Assembly: GCA_024138025.1 (NCBI GenBank)
Contig: JAMXBD010004237.1
Span: 1-64,000 of the forward strand
Direction of reading: 5' to 3'
From: Combretum micranthum
Taxonomy: Eukaryota; Streptophyta; Magnoliopsida; Myrtales; Combretaceae
DNA: 64,000 bases
A program made the translations under genes and the position numbers. Below are positions 48,201 through 59,363 of this stretch, piece after piece. The notes under the pieces are model-generated. The model saw only the letters and a program-made list of their open reading frames with translations, was not told the DNA's origin and searched no databases. Position 1 is the stretch's first letter. Every line of letters begins with the position of its first letter.

Positions 48201-49015
48201 GTAATGGAAAATATGAACCTAAATATCACATATTGAAAGTATACACTTATATTTACAAATGGATACAAAATGGTATGGTCATTAGGAAAAACTTATTTTA
48301 TTATAAATATAACATATATATTTTTATTTAAATATATTACAATAATCAAGGTTTTTCAAAGAAGCAGAGCCAGAGTCCTACCAGTCTCTTTGGATTTGTC
48401 CCAGCTTATATACCATGGTAAATAATTATTATTGTTTTTTAAAAGTGAAAGCATAGTTTTTAAAGACTATTATTCTTATTTTATAAAAACTATCACGTTT
48501 TACAGTTACCATTTTCACTCATTAATTCACGTATCGTATAAATATTTTACAGTTTTATTTACTTCCATGTGCAAGAAATGGATCATTCTTGTTAAGGAAT
48601 AAGCAATTGCAGAAGAGGAAGAAGACATACCAAAGGTCACTCTAAGGTAACTGAAGGCGCCGCCGGCGACCGGAATTTGAACGGAGAACTCGGTATAACA
48701 CAATGAAGATAGAAGTGCCGAAACCGCAGCAATAAAATATGATATAAAAACCGAAGGGCCAGCAGATTCATGAGCCACTTTCCCAGTTGTGACAAAAACC
48801 CCAGCACCAAGCATGCCACCAACTCCAAGAGCAAACAAGTCATACCAATGGAGCTTCCTCTTCATATCAGCACCCGAACGAAGCCGGACTTGGTTGAGCT
48901 CTTGGTCAGGTGTCCATGTCGCAAACATACGTTTTCGGAGTTTTTGAGGTGTCTGGGAGAGTGTGTGGAGGTACCTAGGAAGGAAGAAGCTGCAATTTGG
49001 TGCAGTTGGGGACAT
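42295..49015 (-). CDS. Cationic amino acid transporter (CAT5-8 subgroup), five exons, one frameshift
   Basis: APC-superfamily multi-pass membrane transporter for cationic or neutral amino acids. Exons on the minus strand: 49015-48631, 47870-47651, 46346-46017, 45334-45106 and 42830-42295. All introns are GT-AG and phases match, giving about 566 residues, normal for the family. Exon 1 has a cytosolic N-terminus and the first helix motif GVGGMLGAGVFVTTGK. Exons 1-2 continue through AGGAFSYLRVTFG and EYVLSNAAVARSFTEYL. Exon 3 has FSYIGFDSVSTMAEEIQDPS, exon 4 LLVAMLGQARYLCVIGRARL, and exon 5 the C-terminal helices ending SSTKLDII. Exon 3 lacks one G near 46197, shifting the frame to a stop at 46181-46183; without this all five exons join in frame. 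Vacuolar, plastid or plasma-membrane location cannot be read here. It is either a recent pseudogene or an intact gene with a sequence error. Confidence 0.9.
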
Positions 49016-49110
49016 AGTGGACGCTCTAGCAAGTTATTTTGTGTGTGTGTGTGTGTAGTGTAGTGTGTATTCTTTTTGGTTTCATTAGGGTCTTATATAA
49101 TACAAAGGTT
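49016..49110 (-). promoter_or_regulatory. Core promoter and leader of the CAT gene
   Basis: On the minus strand a TTATATAA box lies at about 49093-49100, roughly 80 nt before the ATG at 49015. The leader between them contains an (AC)n tract (plus-strand GT repeats at 49041-49056 and beyond). Confidence 0.55.
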
Positions 49111-49899
49111 GTGAAGAGAGCATATTGGTGTAACGTATGTGACAATATAGATATTTGGGCTAAGGTATCGTTTTCATTGAGTATCAAATACAAATAAGTG
49201 AAAGGTAAAGTATTCCTTATTATTATTATTTTTTTAAATCCACCTTTCCCTTGTCAATTTGTTGATTGGTGGCCTCTCCATTTACAATAGATAAATGAAT
49301 GTTTGAAATAACCTTATTTTGTACGGATATATTCTCATATCATCCTAAACTTTAATAAACTAATAATAAACCCTAGAAATTAAAAATAACCTTTTTTAAA
49401 CTTTGATATTAGTGTGAAACAATTTCTTAAACTTATCAAATATCCTTTAACACCTTCGACACTCGGACTTATCTGTTCCAATTTATCAAAATTTATAAGT
49501 TGTTATTTTTGAAAGTTTAGGGGTTATAATTATATGTATTCACGTGTAAGTTAAAGTTTAGGACAATCTTTTTACGATTCATTCTTATTTTCCTCAAAAC
49601 CATATAAATAAATAAATATATATATATATATTTTAATCTTTAGTTAACATATGTTTAACCTCTTTATTTTGCAACTGACTACTTGGGTAGCCAAACCTTT
49701 AAAAACCTGTATTTTGTTCCCTTATATAACCTTTTTACCTTTAATAAAGTAACAAACAAAGTACAATTTATAATATTACATAAAATAATAAAAAAGGAAT
49801 TTCCATTTTAATTATCAGCATTTTAAATATTTTGTCATAGCTGAAGCTATTTTTCATTTTTCATCATTTTTATTAAGAGAGAGAGAGAATTCTTAACTA
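49111..49899. other. AT-rich upstream spacer of the CAT gene
   Basis: No gene. The stretch around 49330-49560 resembles the non-coding repeat at 40290-40450. A short (TA)n run lies at 49615-49630. Confidence 0.4.
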
Positions 49900-49947
49900 C
49901 TTCTTCTTCTTCTTCTTCTTCTATTATATTATTATTTATTATTATTA

Positions 49948-49988
<41 letters not shown>
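49900..49988. repeat. Compound microsatellite (CTT)n-(ATT)n
   Basis: (CTT)n at about 49900-49921 runs into an ATT/TTAT array to about 49988. A (GA)n tract lies just before it at 49876-49888. Confidence 0.9.
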
Positions 49989-49989
<1 letters not shown>

Positions 49990-52900
49990 TTGGGGGATCC
50001 AAGCATTCCTTTTCAAATATAGTAGGATTAAGCAGGACCAAGCTAGAATTATGCAATAGGAGAGTCTAGACTTACCACCTTATATAAGTCTATATTTGAA
50101 TTACTCATATAAAATATATCGTCTTATTATTGCGAATATATTTTTGATTAAATATCATCTTTTTTTACTAGATAAAATTTACATTTATTGGTTATTGTGA
50201 AAAAGAAAAAGAATAAAAGAGAATGAAAACCATTTACTGAATGACAAATAAGATATACAACATGGAAAAAAAAATAATTTTAATGGGGTTTGAATAAGAA
50301 ATCTCGTGCTTATAAATTGTGCGTTTAGCTACTTAGTCAACTTAATTTTCATGATATGATTTACATTTTAAGACACACACACACATATAAGAGGTTTAAA
50401 CGATTAAATTTTCATGCACTTATTTTGTTTGTACGTATAATAAAATTAAAAAAATTGTGAGTTTTCTTTTGGAGTCTTTAATAAATGCCAAGTAGCATTT
50501 CGTGAACTGAATTTCTTAAATTTTACTCTTTAACGCCCTCTGAAGATTGAAAAAGACATTAAAGCCCATACCAAAGCAAATACATGGAATGGAAATGATG
50601 ATGCAAAAATTTAACATGATGTATATGATTCCATAACTAGTTAACTTATAACTAGATTGGTATAAGCTTTTATATTTTATACTAACGTATTTATACTCAT
50701 CATATATAAATAATCAAATGAGACTATATTTAAAATAATAAGGTGTTACAATAGTTAAACTGCACTCAAAGGTAGGGCATTTTCCGTTTTTATAGGAAAC
50801 TTATGTACCATAAACAATGGTATCTGCAATTATAGCCCCTCCGGGATGTAAAATATATCTCTTCTCACCATCCTTTTAGTGTATGAGACAAATGTATGCA
50901 TTTTGATTAGGGTCATATTCTATGCTTACGATTCTACCATATATGTCCCTATTGTTCCGATGGAGAGAAGAACCTATGATTATCTTTTCAGGAAATTTCC
51001 AAACGAACAATTTCAACGAAATTTTTCAATTTCTTATTTTACTATGTTCAACTCTATGTATTCCTCTATCCGCAAATCAAACTTAATCGTACAATAAACT
51101 TGGAAATAATAAAAGAACGAAAAGATTGGAATAAAAAAAAAAATGAAGAGATTGGATTTGTAAGCTCAATGTTATGATATTGAGTTCACACTAGTCTGGA
51201 GTTTTAGGAGCTTTAGAATATCAACCAAGTGGTAAAAAATATATCTTAGCTAGTTGTCGCTTAATGCAGGGAGTATTTTTGAGGTGACATATTCACATAA
51301 GTTGTGGATAATGATGGTTGGCCTTTAAGGTTAGAAATGAACCAAATGAACTTCTTAAAAAAGAGGACAATTAGAATGAGGTAGGTCCAATTATAAGACA
51401 AAGCATTGAAACAACGAAAGTTTGGGATGGCATGAGATGATATAACCCTTGAACCATTGGGAAGTGGGATGGAGAGTACATATTTACAATGATTGGGAAA
51501 AATAATGTAAGAGAGATGTATAAACCTAATATGTTAAGTTGATTTTAGTTACATCCTCCATGTCAAACAGATCAAAGTGGCTCACTAGTCATCATTGTGG
51601 CTTTGGTCACATTATTTGCTAGAGCACATATTCATTCAACTTAGTATACCAATCATTGCATCATAAAAGAAAAAAATAATTTGCTCTGAATGAAATTTTT
51701 AGTAACCACCCATCAAGAGGCATCTTCCCAATTATTACACAAATTTACTAAAATTTGACAAAATAAAACCCTAAGAAAGAGATCTCACACACAATCTCTC
51801 TCTTCCCCTTTTGGGAGCCCCAAAGAGCACAGTGCTATTGAACCATAAGCATGCAAGAAAAAGATGGAAAAAGGTGCCACCACTTTAATTTGCTACTTGC
51901 TTCACATGTAACTAGGTATGAGGAATCATGACAATTATAAGGAGGATGCTTTGACTTGATCTTTTGGAATTCCTTCAATGTGAAAGTTTGAAAAGATGTG
52001 ACAAGCATCTCCACAGGGAACACTTTCTTAAAGCAACAAGTTGTGTGGAAGGAGAATAATTGCAATTCGGGGTCCTCAACAAACATAAATACTCATATGC
52101 AAATGCATTCACAATATCGAAACACGTACCCGCAAGACTTATATTTAAAAGCATATGAACTTATTTCCTAATCCCATTACCGTAGTTGTATTATATCAAG
52201 ATGGCCGGAAGATTAAAAAAAAAATATATTTTACTTACTAAATTTTTAAATCCAAGTAATATTGGATAAATTGCAAATACACTTCTTATATTTATTTCAC
52301 GTATGCTTAACTTCTCTGCTTTTAAGATGAAGTGTTTACATTCCTAAAAATTTAATACAAATGTATCATACTCCTACGCGATCATTTCTCCCGTAATTTA
52401 TCTTTTTTATAATTATAATAACTTTTTTATATAGTTTTATCAAAGGGTAAAATAGTAAAGTAAAAACTAAAAATAATTTTAAAAAATATATTAAAGTTCT
52501 AAATACTTAATTATAAAGATAAAAGACCTAAGAGCATATGATCACACAAATATATATGAACCAGTGCATTTGCAATTCACTCCTTTTTTATAATTAAATA
52601 TTATTATAAATTTTGGTATAAGATATTTAAAAATATTATTATAAAAATATATATGACACGTGGAATCTCATAAAGAATATTGGCTTAACTTAATAACATA
52701 GACAGATAATCATATGTATTAAAGTAGAGCAAAGGACGAAGGAATATATATAGCTAGAAGTTTCAGTTTGAAGGATTCACTAGAGGTTGTCGGTAGGATA
52801 AATTTTCTAGTCATGCCGTATTTATCTTATTGGATTCTATCGAGATAGGAAAAGGTAGAATAACACAGTCGCTTTACTAATTGGATTTTTTTTTTTTTTT

Positions 52901-53403
52901 TTTTAAAGATAGAGATGAAAATAAAAAATTACAAACCTTTCATTATACTTCAGCTAAGACTTATTTTATTTTATTTTTCCTTTGGTTTCATTTTTTTAAT
53001 TTCCTTTTTAGGAGGACGAATCGTAACTCAAAAGTATTTATTATGTTTGGAGAGATCCCCTACAACAAATAGATCATCTAAAATTTTTAATTTCTAAATT
53101 AGATATTGTACCCATAAAATTATGGATAAAATCTGGAAAGGTTTGTTTAGTAAAAACTTAAGTGATATATGTATATCTTAAAAAGGTTGGAAATCTCACC
53201 ATGCATTAGAAATTTAAAAGGATTATCTTCATCTAAAAGTTTCGACGAACCCGTTACACTGGCCATCCATATTCAACTATGATGGAACCATAGAAATATA
53301 GATATATTAATTACTACTATATTTTAATGATTAGAAAATTAACTAGATAATCCGTTTACCAAACCTTAGAATTTCCTCTTATTAGGTAATAATTTATTTG
53401 TAA
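49989..53403. other. AT-rich spacer without a convincing gene
   Basis: Several small frames occur (for example 50879-51097 plus, 51835-52086 minus) but none has recognisable domain features. A poly-T run lies at about 52888-52903. Confidence 0.4.
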
Positions 53404-53770
53404 TGTCACGTTTGGTATTCAGGAATGATTTGGAATGGAATGGATTGGATTGGAATAGAATAGAATGAGTTTGGGAATGACAAATACATTCTTATGTTTG
53501 GGAGATTACATGAAATGGAATGAATAAAAATATAATAGTCGGGAATACCCTTAATAATAAATGCAAAATATTAATACATGATAAGATAAAAAAGTAACTA
53601 CACTCATATAATTAATAAGAGTTAACTGGAATTGCGATTCCGTCTTTGAAAGCAGGAATCATCAATTCCAAGGAATTCCGATTCCGGCTTCTAAAAACAC
53701 TTTCAAACACTAAGAAAGGAAATGGAAACTGGAATCGCGATTCTACTCCGATCCGTTTCTGTGTGGAATC
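53404..53770. mobile_element. MITE-like segment of the GGAATG family
   Basis: Starts TGTCACGTTTGGTATTCAGG followed by repeated GGAATGGAATGGATTGG-type sequence. Its inner part (53655-53760) is related to 5644-5750. The right terminal inverted repeat is not clear, so it may be truncated. Confidence 0.4.
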
Positions 53771-53945
53771 ATTTCAAAAATAACTGTAGTGCGACGATGA
53801 TGTATAATAATAACACTTGGTCATCTTTTTATTCAGATGAAACATAATAATCCCAGGATTTTGTCCAAGTGTCCATGTGCTTTAAAGTTTCAATTCAATG
53901 CGCCCAGGACACTCAGAACAGTTAAGATTGGCCTTCTTGGTCTGG

Positions 53946-53955
53946 TATAAAAAGG
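53946..53955 (+). promoter_or_regulatory. Candidate TATA box
   Basis: GTATAAAAAGG lies about 110 nt before the ATG of the small frame at 54061. Suggestive only. Confidence 0.3.
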
Positions 53956-54060
53956 TTGATGATTCTTTTGTTAATTTAGTTACCACGATTGGCATATTTG
54001 GTGGAGATAGGCTGCTGTTGCTATAGAAAATTCACCATATAGAAGAACCATATCGATATC

Positions 54061-54210
54061 ATGGGTCAAGTCTTATTTATTTTTATAATTGTATTAGTGC
54101 GTTCAGCATCTGACATGACATATGGTCTCAATTCACTAGGATTCGGTTTGATCTACAAGATGATCAAGAATGTACTGCTTTTCACTCTAGTGAAGCACAT
54201 AGCTCTATAG
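54061..54210 (+). CDS. Unrecognised 49-residue ORF with hydrophobic N-terminus
   Basis: ATG-to-TAG frame whose first 15 residues (MGQVLFIFIIVLVRS) resemble a signal peptide or membrane anchor, followed by a short basic and hydrophobic tail without cysteines. A TATA-like box lies about 110 nt upstream. A possible splice donor GGTATATA sits directly at the stop, so it might be a first exon. No family is recognised; chance is quite possible in AT-rich DNA. Confidence 0.15.
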   Translation: MGQVLFIFIIVLVRSASDMTYGLNSLGFGLIYKMIKNVLLFTLVKHIAL

Positions 54211-55555
54211 GGTATATACTCTATCATTTTCTATTCTTCCTTGGTTATTGAAATCCAAAGATAAAGACATTTAATTAATTAATTAATTTGTTAGTTAGCT
54301 TATTTATGGGTATGTTTGTATAGCTTTTTTCGGTGAATACAGATATTTTTTTTAAACACTTTTTTAATAAATTATTTATCAAGAAATATATACAGATAAA
54401 AAAAATAACATTTTTCATGAAAAGATCAAATAGATCAAATATAAATAAAATATAGATGTAAATCAGATATATTTATACATATCGTTTCGATACAGAGTTA
54501 GATGAAAATAGACCATCCAAACAGACCCTATATATTTGGACAAAATATCCGATCGATTTCTTATATGCCAACTAGAAAATGGGGAAAAATAAAAAACCTT
54601 ATATGGTTTCGAAAAAGCATTTTCTATCTTATACATCTAAATGTCCTTGTTAGAAACTAAAGCGTTAAAAGTAAGACAATGTATTTTGGTCCATATTTTA
54701 CTTTATCTACATATAATGTCATGTACAAAAAGTTTTTAATATAATTTTTTTCATATTATCTTTCTCCTTTAATAAATGGCAGTATGTATAGAGGAGTATG
54801 GATCAGTACTCTTTTGAGAGCTAGCTTAATTCTTGTTTTTATATTGTATTGAAACGATGACTAGAATGTCTTTTATAATATTGAAAAATAACAACAAAAT
54901 GAAAACGTAACATATTTTGGCATATTAAAAATATCAACATGCTAAATGTTGATTTTCTTTAAAGACTTTAGGAAAGCCTAATAAATTATAGATTAAGCAA
55001 AGTAGCTAAAGAATAGGGATAATTACATCAAAATATATCAACGTTTTGGAGTAAGTTCAATTAAGGTATCAAGATTTTGGGTGGTGAAAAAGATGTACCA
55101 ATATTTGGGGTTAAATTTACTTAAAGTATCAATATTTTGAATGGTTAAAAAGAGATATAAATGGTAGACAAAGTAAGTTAAATGAAGTATCAATAATTAA
55201 CCATTTATGAAAAATTAAAGAGATTTTATTAAAACCAATCCAAATTAGCGACCAGTGTGTATCCGTTTACTATTATAATTATATGGTATCATATATATGC
55301 ATAATAATTTTATTAATGATTTCAATATTATATTTTCTAACTTCATAAATAATTAAGGATATTTAGCGTATTGGTAATATATTGTATACATATTACCCAA
55401 AAATTAATTATCAATTAAATATAAAGTTAATACATGATATAATTAGTACTATTTATAAATGTTTTATGTGATAAAATCATAAAATTTGTAATATAAATAA
55501 TATAATTAGTAGTTGTAGTGTACTACAGACAAAAAATAATTGTTTATAAGAATTT
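54211..55555. other. AT-rich spacer with ordinary repeat sequence
   Basis: Around 55020-55220 the sequence (variants of AAGTATCAATATTTTG) repeats internally and resembles 32640-32800. No gene is recognised. Confidence 0.4.
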
Positions 55556-55599
55556 ATTTAGTTAAAAATTTTACAATAAATGAATTTACTAATCCATAT

Positions 55600-56930
55600 A
55601 ATCTTTCTTTGGATATGTGACCTAAGCGTTTATGCCACAAGTAAGTAGAGTTATCATTAACCAAACTATGTTTAGTTCCAATATTATGATGCGAGCTCAT
55701 TAAGGTCTTAGCACAATAATCATCAAATTTAAACTTATAAAGACTATCACATTAAATTTCGAAACCATATAGTTTATTATCCATATACAAATTAAGAGAT
55801 TCAAATCCAAACTTAAAAGAAAAACCCAATACATCAAGTTTTGACAAAGAAACTAAATTACGAGAAAATGTGGGAACATAAAGAGTTTGGAACAAATCCA
55901 AGTGATGTCCTGTCTCCAAAATCAAGCAATAAGCTCTGATTCCTTCAATTGAAGCTTTGTTTCCATTTCCCATGAATACAAAATTCTCATTTGGCTTTAT
56001 AGTTTGGATCTTAAGGAATCCTTGCATCGTATTGGAAATATGAGTAGCTAGGCTAGAATCAATCCACCAAGTATTATAAGGAACTTACGAAAGATTTGAT
56101 TCAAAACAAACAAAAGCATAAGGCTTACCTTTCTTTTTGAACCAAGCCTTACGTTTTAAGCAGTCTTTCTTCAAGTGTCCAACCTTTCTATAGAAATGGC
56201 ACTTGATTTCTCTTTTGTGGATTTGTGCATCTTTAGAAGATTCTTTCAGGTTGTGTAAACCTTTCTTATTGCCTTTTCTAGCCCTTTTCTTTGAACTCAA
56301 TGCAACTTCTTGGTGACTTGTAAAATGAATAGAATGAGTCTTTTGGTTCTTTAATCTCGTTTCCTCCTGAATTAGCATATTGGTAAATTCATTAATATTC
56401 CACTTATCTTTTATAGTGTTATAGTTATTTGAAAAGACCCATAATGTTCAAGAGGCAGGGAGTTCAATATGAATTGTACCAAAAAGAACTCATCCACTGT
56501 CATTCCTAAAGTCCTTAATTTTGTCGATATATTCATTATTTCAAGGGCATGCTTATGCATAGTACGAGACTCATCAAACTTCATGTTGGTCAAAGTACTC
56601 ATCAATGTACTAGCAAGAAAGTTGTCAGCAGTTTAAGAACACTCTTCCATAAAGTTAATGAATTTCTTAGCCTTATTAGTTTAGGGAAGAGTAGCTTTAA
56701 TATTGTTTGCTACTGTCATTCTCATAAACATCAAGCTTAATTTGGTTGGCCTCTCCTAAAGTTTTTTGGAGACGTTTTTCTTCATCACTGCTTTCATCAA
56801 TAATTGCAATGGTTTTCTCAATTCGAAGAGACTAGTCAAGATCCAAAACATCTTAGTGAAATTGGACCTGCTCATACCAATATGAGAAATTCAATCCATT
56901 GAATATTGGAACAGATGAAGCATGAGAGTG
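55600..56930 (-). pseudogene. gag-protease pseudogene of copia B
   Basis: From about 56930 the minus strand reads a gag N-terminus with an FNGLNFSYW-like motif, then a UBN2-type gag segment (56605-56411) containing LRTLGM and ILNSLPLEHY, a basic region with a zinc knuckle (about 56205-56160) of form C-X2-Y-X4-H-X4-C (second Cys replaced by Tyr), a protease-region segment (56027-55752) with LYVPTFSRNLVSLSKL, and LWHKRLGHISKE near 55640-55605. Stops and frameshifts separate the pieces. Confidence 0.8.
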
Positions 56931-58234
56931 CAGAGAAACATGAATAAATACTGCAATAATTAAATATACGGTATGCATTAATGCTTTGAACAATCATAAA
57001 AATTCAGATTCACTCAACACATGGAATAACATAATTATATATATATTAAAATCCACCTTTAGGTGATACTAAAATATATATTAACATTAATCATAACAAA
57101 CAAGTTTCCATACAATTTGATATATTTACTACCTTTGGATATACAAATAAATCAAATAAAACATTATCATCATAAACACTTACATTATATATCATAAGAA
57201 CATAATCATCTTTGGATGATTTACAATGTCTCATAATAACAAATTTTAATACCCAAATTATATCCTATTATGTCATTTACAAATGAAATTCAAGGGTAAA
57301 TTTAAAATGTATACATGTAATGAAATTTATAGATTAAATGAGTTGGCCACTTTGGTGAATAACAAATCATTCATTCATGCAAACTTATTCAAAATATATC
57401 TAAAAAAAATCCCTAAAATGAATTAATAATTTATATCATCTTATTTATAGTTCTTATGTATGGAACAATATTTCCAATTGACCGCAACTTCTAACATACC
57501 AAAGATGCTCAATGACATGAAACCTGTCGTAAGCAATTTATGAAACATTACTTAATGTCATTGCCAATTTTTTCAATTCAAAGTTTCAAATGACAGGCGG
57601 TTAAAAATAACATAAAATAAAATTTCATTGCCATGAATTCTTTAAAAATTAATGCCGTTTCAAAATAGCGATAGCCATGCCGCTTTCGCAAACTAAAATG
57701 CTGACAATTGGCATACATGTAAAGTACGCAGACAAGGATTTTATTCCTTCATTTTAAATCTCTTGTTTTCCAACGCTGGAACATTCATGTTCAAAAGGTC
57801 CATAGCCCTCATATTTCGAAATGACATCAATTATTTCCTTATGGCGGTGTTTCAAAATAATACCGTTACATACCTTCACTAGAAAGTGATAATTCCATTA
57901 CCTAGTTTAGGTTTCCTAATATCATCGAAATGGTTCCAATACTTTTCATAACATTGGGCATTACAATGTCATAGAATTGTTACACCACTTCTTTAATTTA
58001 TCATTCAAACATACATTGACGATGAACATCAAACTATCGGTCAAAATGACATAATTCCACCATTTTACACATCATTTATGTCGAGCAGATAATGTTGGAA
58101 CATTCAATAATGGTGGTCGATGATACCTCCATTTGCATCATTCCAAAAGCATAAGAAAAAACAAATAAAAAACATTCACAATACGTAGAAGAATATTAAA
58201 GATGATAATTAGAAAATCATGTGTTCTTAAATCA

Positions 58235-58248
58235 TGCTCTAATATCAT
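58235..58248 (-). other. Degraded primer-binding site of copia B
   Basis: Minus-strand TGATATTAGAGC matches TGGTATCAGAGC at 10 of 12 positions and abuts the LTR edge at 58250. Both differences are C/G-to-T/A-type changes. Confidence 0.6.
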
Positions 58249-58249
58249 A

Positions 58250-58703
58250 TGTAAGATGATTTTATAATTTACATGATATGATGCTTTCATCAATATTAAT
58301 TTTAGGATCTTTGAACTTCATGATTTTCACAATGAATATATGGATAAGATATGTACCTTTACCTATAATCATGATATGGTATTAAATTCCAATGAACAAG
58401 ATTGCCTTAATTCTTCAATGAACACCTTATCCCTCCAATCTAACTTTGCTTATCCAAGAGAGTATAATTTTTCTTTCTTGACCTTTTACTTTATGATGGA
58501 GTGATTGTGAAAAATATAAAAGTGCGTCTTTTCTTTTAATTTTCACTTATGTATACAAAAGGTAGAGTGATGACCATACATTTTCATAAACCATTAATGA
58601 ATGTCTCTCATCAAGATATCCCATCACAAAAAGTCATGTCATTTAAATTAAAAATCGCAACTCTTCTTAATGAAAGTTACATATTGGGCCATAAATTCTA
58701 ACA
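58250..58703 (-). repeat. 5' LTR of copia B
   Basis: 454 bp bounded by TG at 58250 and CA at 58703. On the minus strand it begins TGTTAGAATTTATGGCCC, a start typical of plant copia LTRs. No partner LTR lies in the window. Confidence 0.65.
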
Positions 58704-59107
58704 ATATAATCAAACTTCAATTTTGATTCTCCAAGCGTAAGAAAGGATCTCAAGAGGACTCAATTGGCGTAACAATTATAAATATAATAAACTTGATACT
58801 AAAAGACTTAGATAAATCTTGACATAAACTAAAAGAATTAAACTACTCAATTAGAATATGAAGAAATTTACTGGTCTTAGGTACAAATGCAAACGACTTT
58901 CTATGTACGTGTCTAATTACAGAACTATTCATTATTTATCAAGTAAGTAGAACTAGTGAGGAAATTCATTCTCTCTTGTAATAGCTCTTATGCAGTGTTA
59001 AATGGTCCTTATTTTTTAAGAAGCATGTTGTTATTTTAATATTTTTATTCAATGTTGATAGGAGAAATAAGAAAAATCCAATAAACCCGAATTAGAAGAT
59101 CCAAACT
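58704..59107. other. Spacer between copia B and copia C
   Basis: AT-rich sequence with no gene seen. Confidence 0.4.
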
Positions 59108-59317
59108 TGTGAGAATCCATCTACAACTCAAGAATTCACATGCAAGAGAGCAGAGCAAGTGAAGAACATAAGAATGAAAGTAGAAACGGAATACAAGCTT
59201 GGTATTGTTGTGACAAAAATATCTAAAAGGTATTTATAACCTATCAAAGATCTTATACAACCAGGACTACTAAAGAATAATACACAGATAAATAAATAAA
59301 GTACACATATCTCAACA
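59108..59317 (-). repeat. 3' LTR of copia C
   Basis: Plus-strand TGTGAGAATCCATC to CATATCTCAACA, aligned along its whole length with 63652-63859. The polypurine tract expected next to it on the minus strand is weak. Confidence 0.9.
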
Positions 59318-59363
59318 ATTAAAAAGAGTCCTAGCTTGGAAGCAAACACAAGAAGAGTAGATT

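Larger units (their letters stand above)
55556..58703 (-). mobile_element. Truncated Ty1/copia retrotransposon (copia B)
   Basis: A 5' LTR (58250-58703), an adjacent degraded primer-binding site, a long non-coding leader (about 56950-58230) and a minus-strand gag-protease-pre-integrase run are present. The sequence stops just after the pre-integrase motif; integrase, reverse transcriptase, RNase H and 3' LTR are missing. The cause of the truncation is not visible. Confidence 0.75.

Noticed and set aside
48770..49063. Plus-strand frame opposite CAT exon 1
   Set aside because: Antisense shadow of a well-supported exon.
49900..49988. Regular repeats that could suggest an array such as CRISPR
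   Set aside because: They are simple trinucleotide microsatellites without spacers, and the genome is a plant's.
51835..52086. 83-residue minus-strand frame with several Cys and aromatic residues
   Set aside because: No family, promoter or splice context was recognised; not enough to call a gene.
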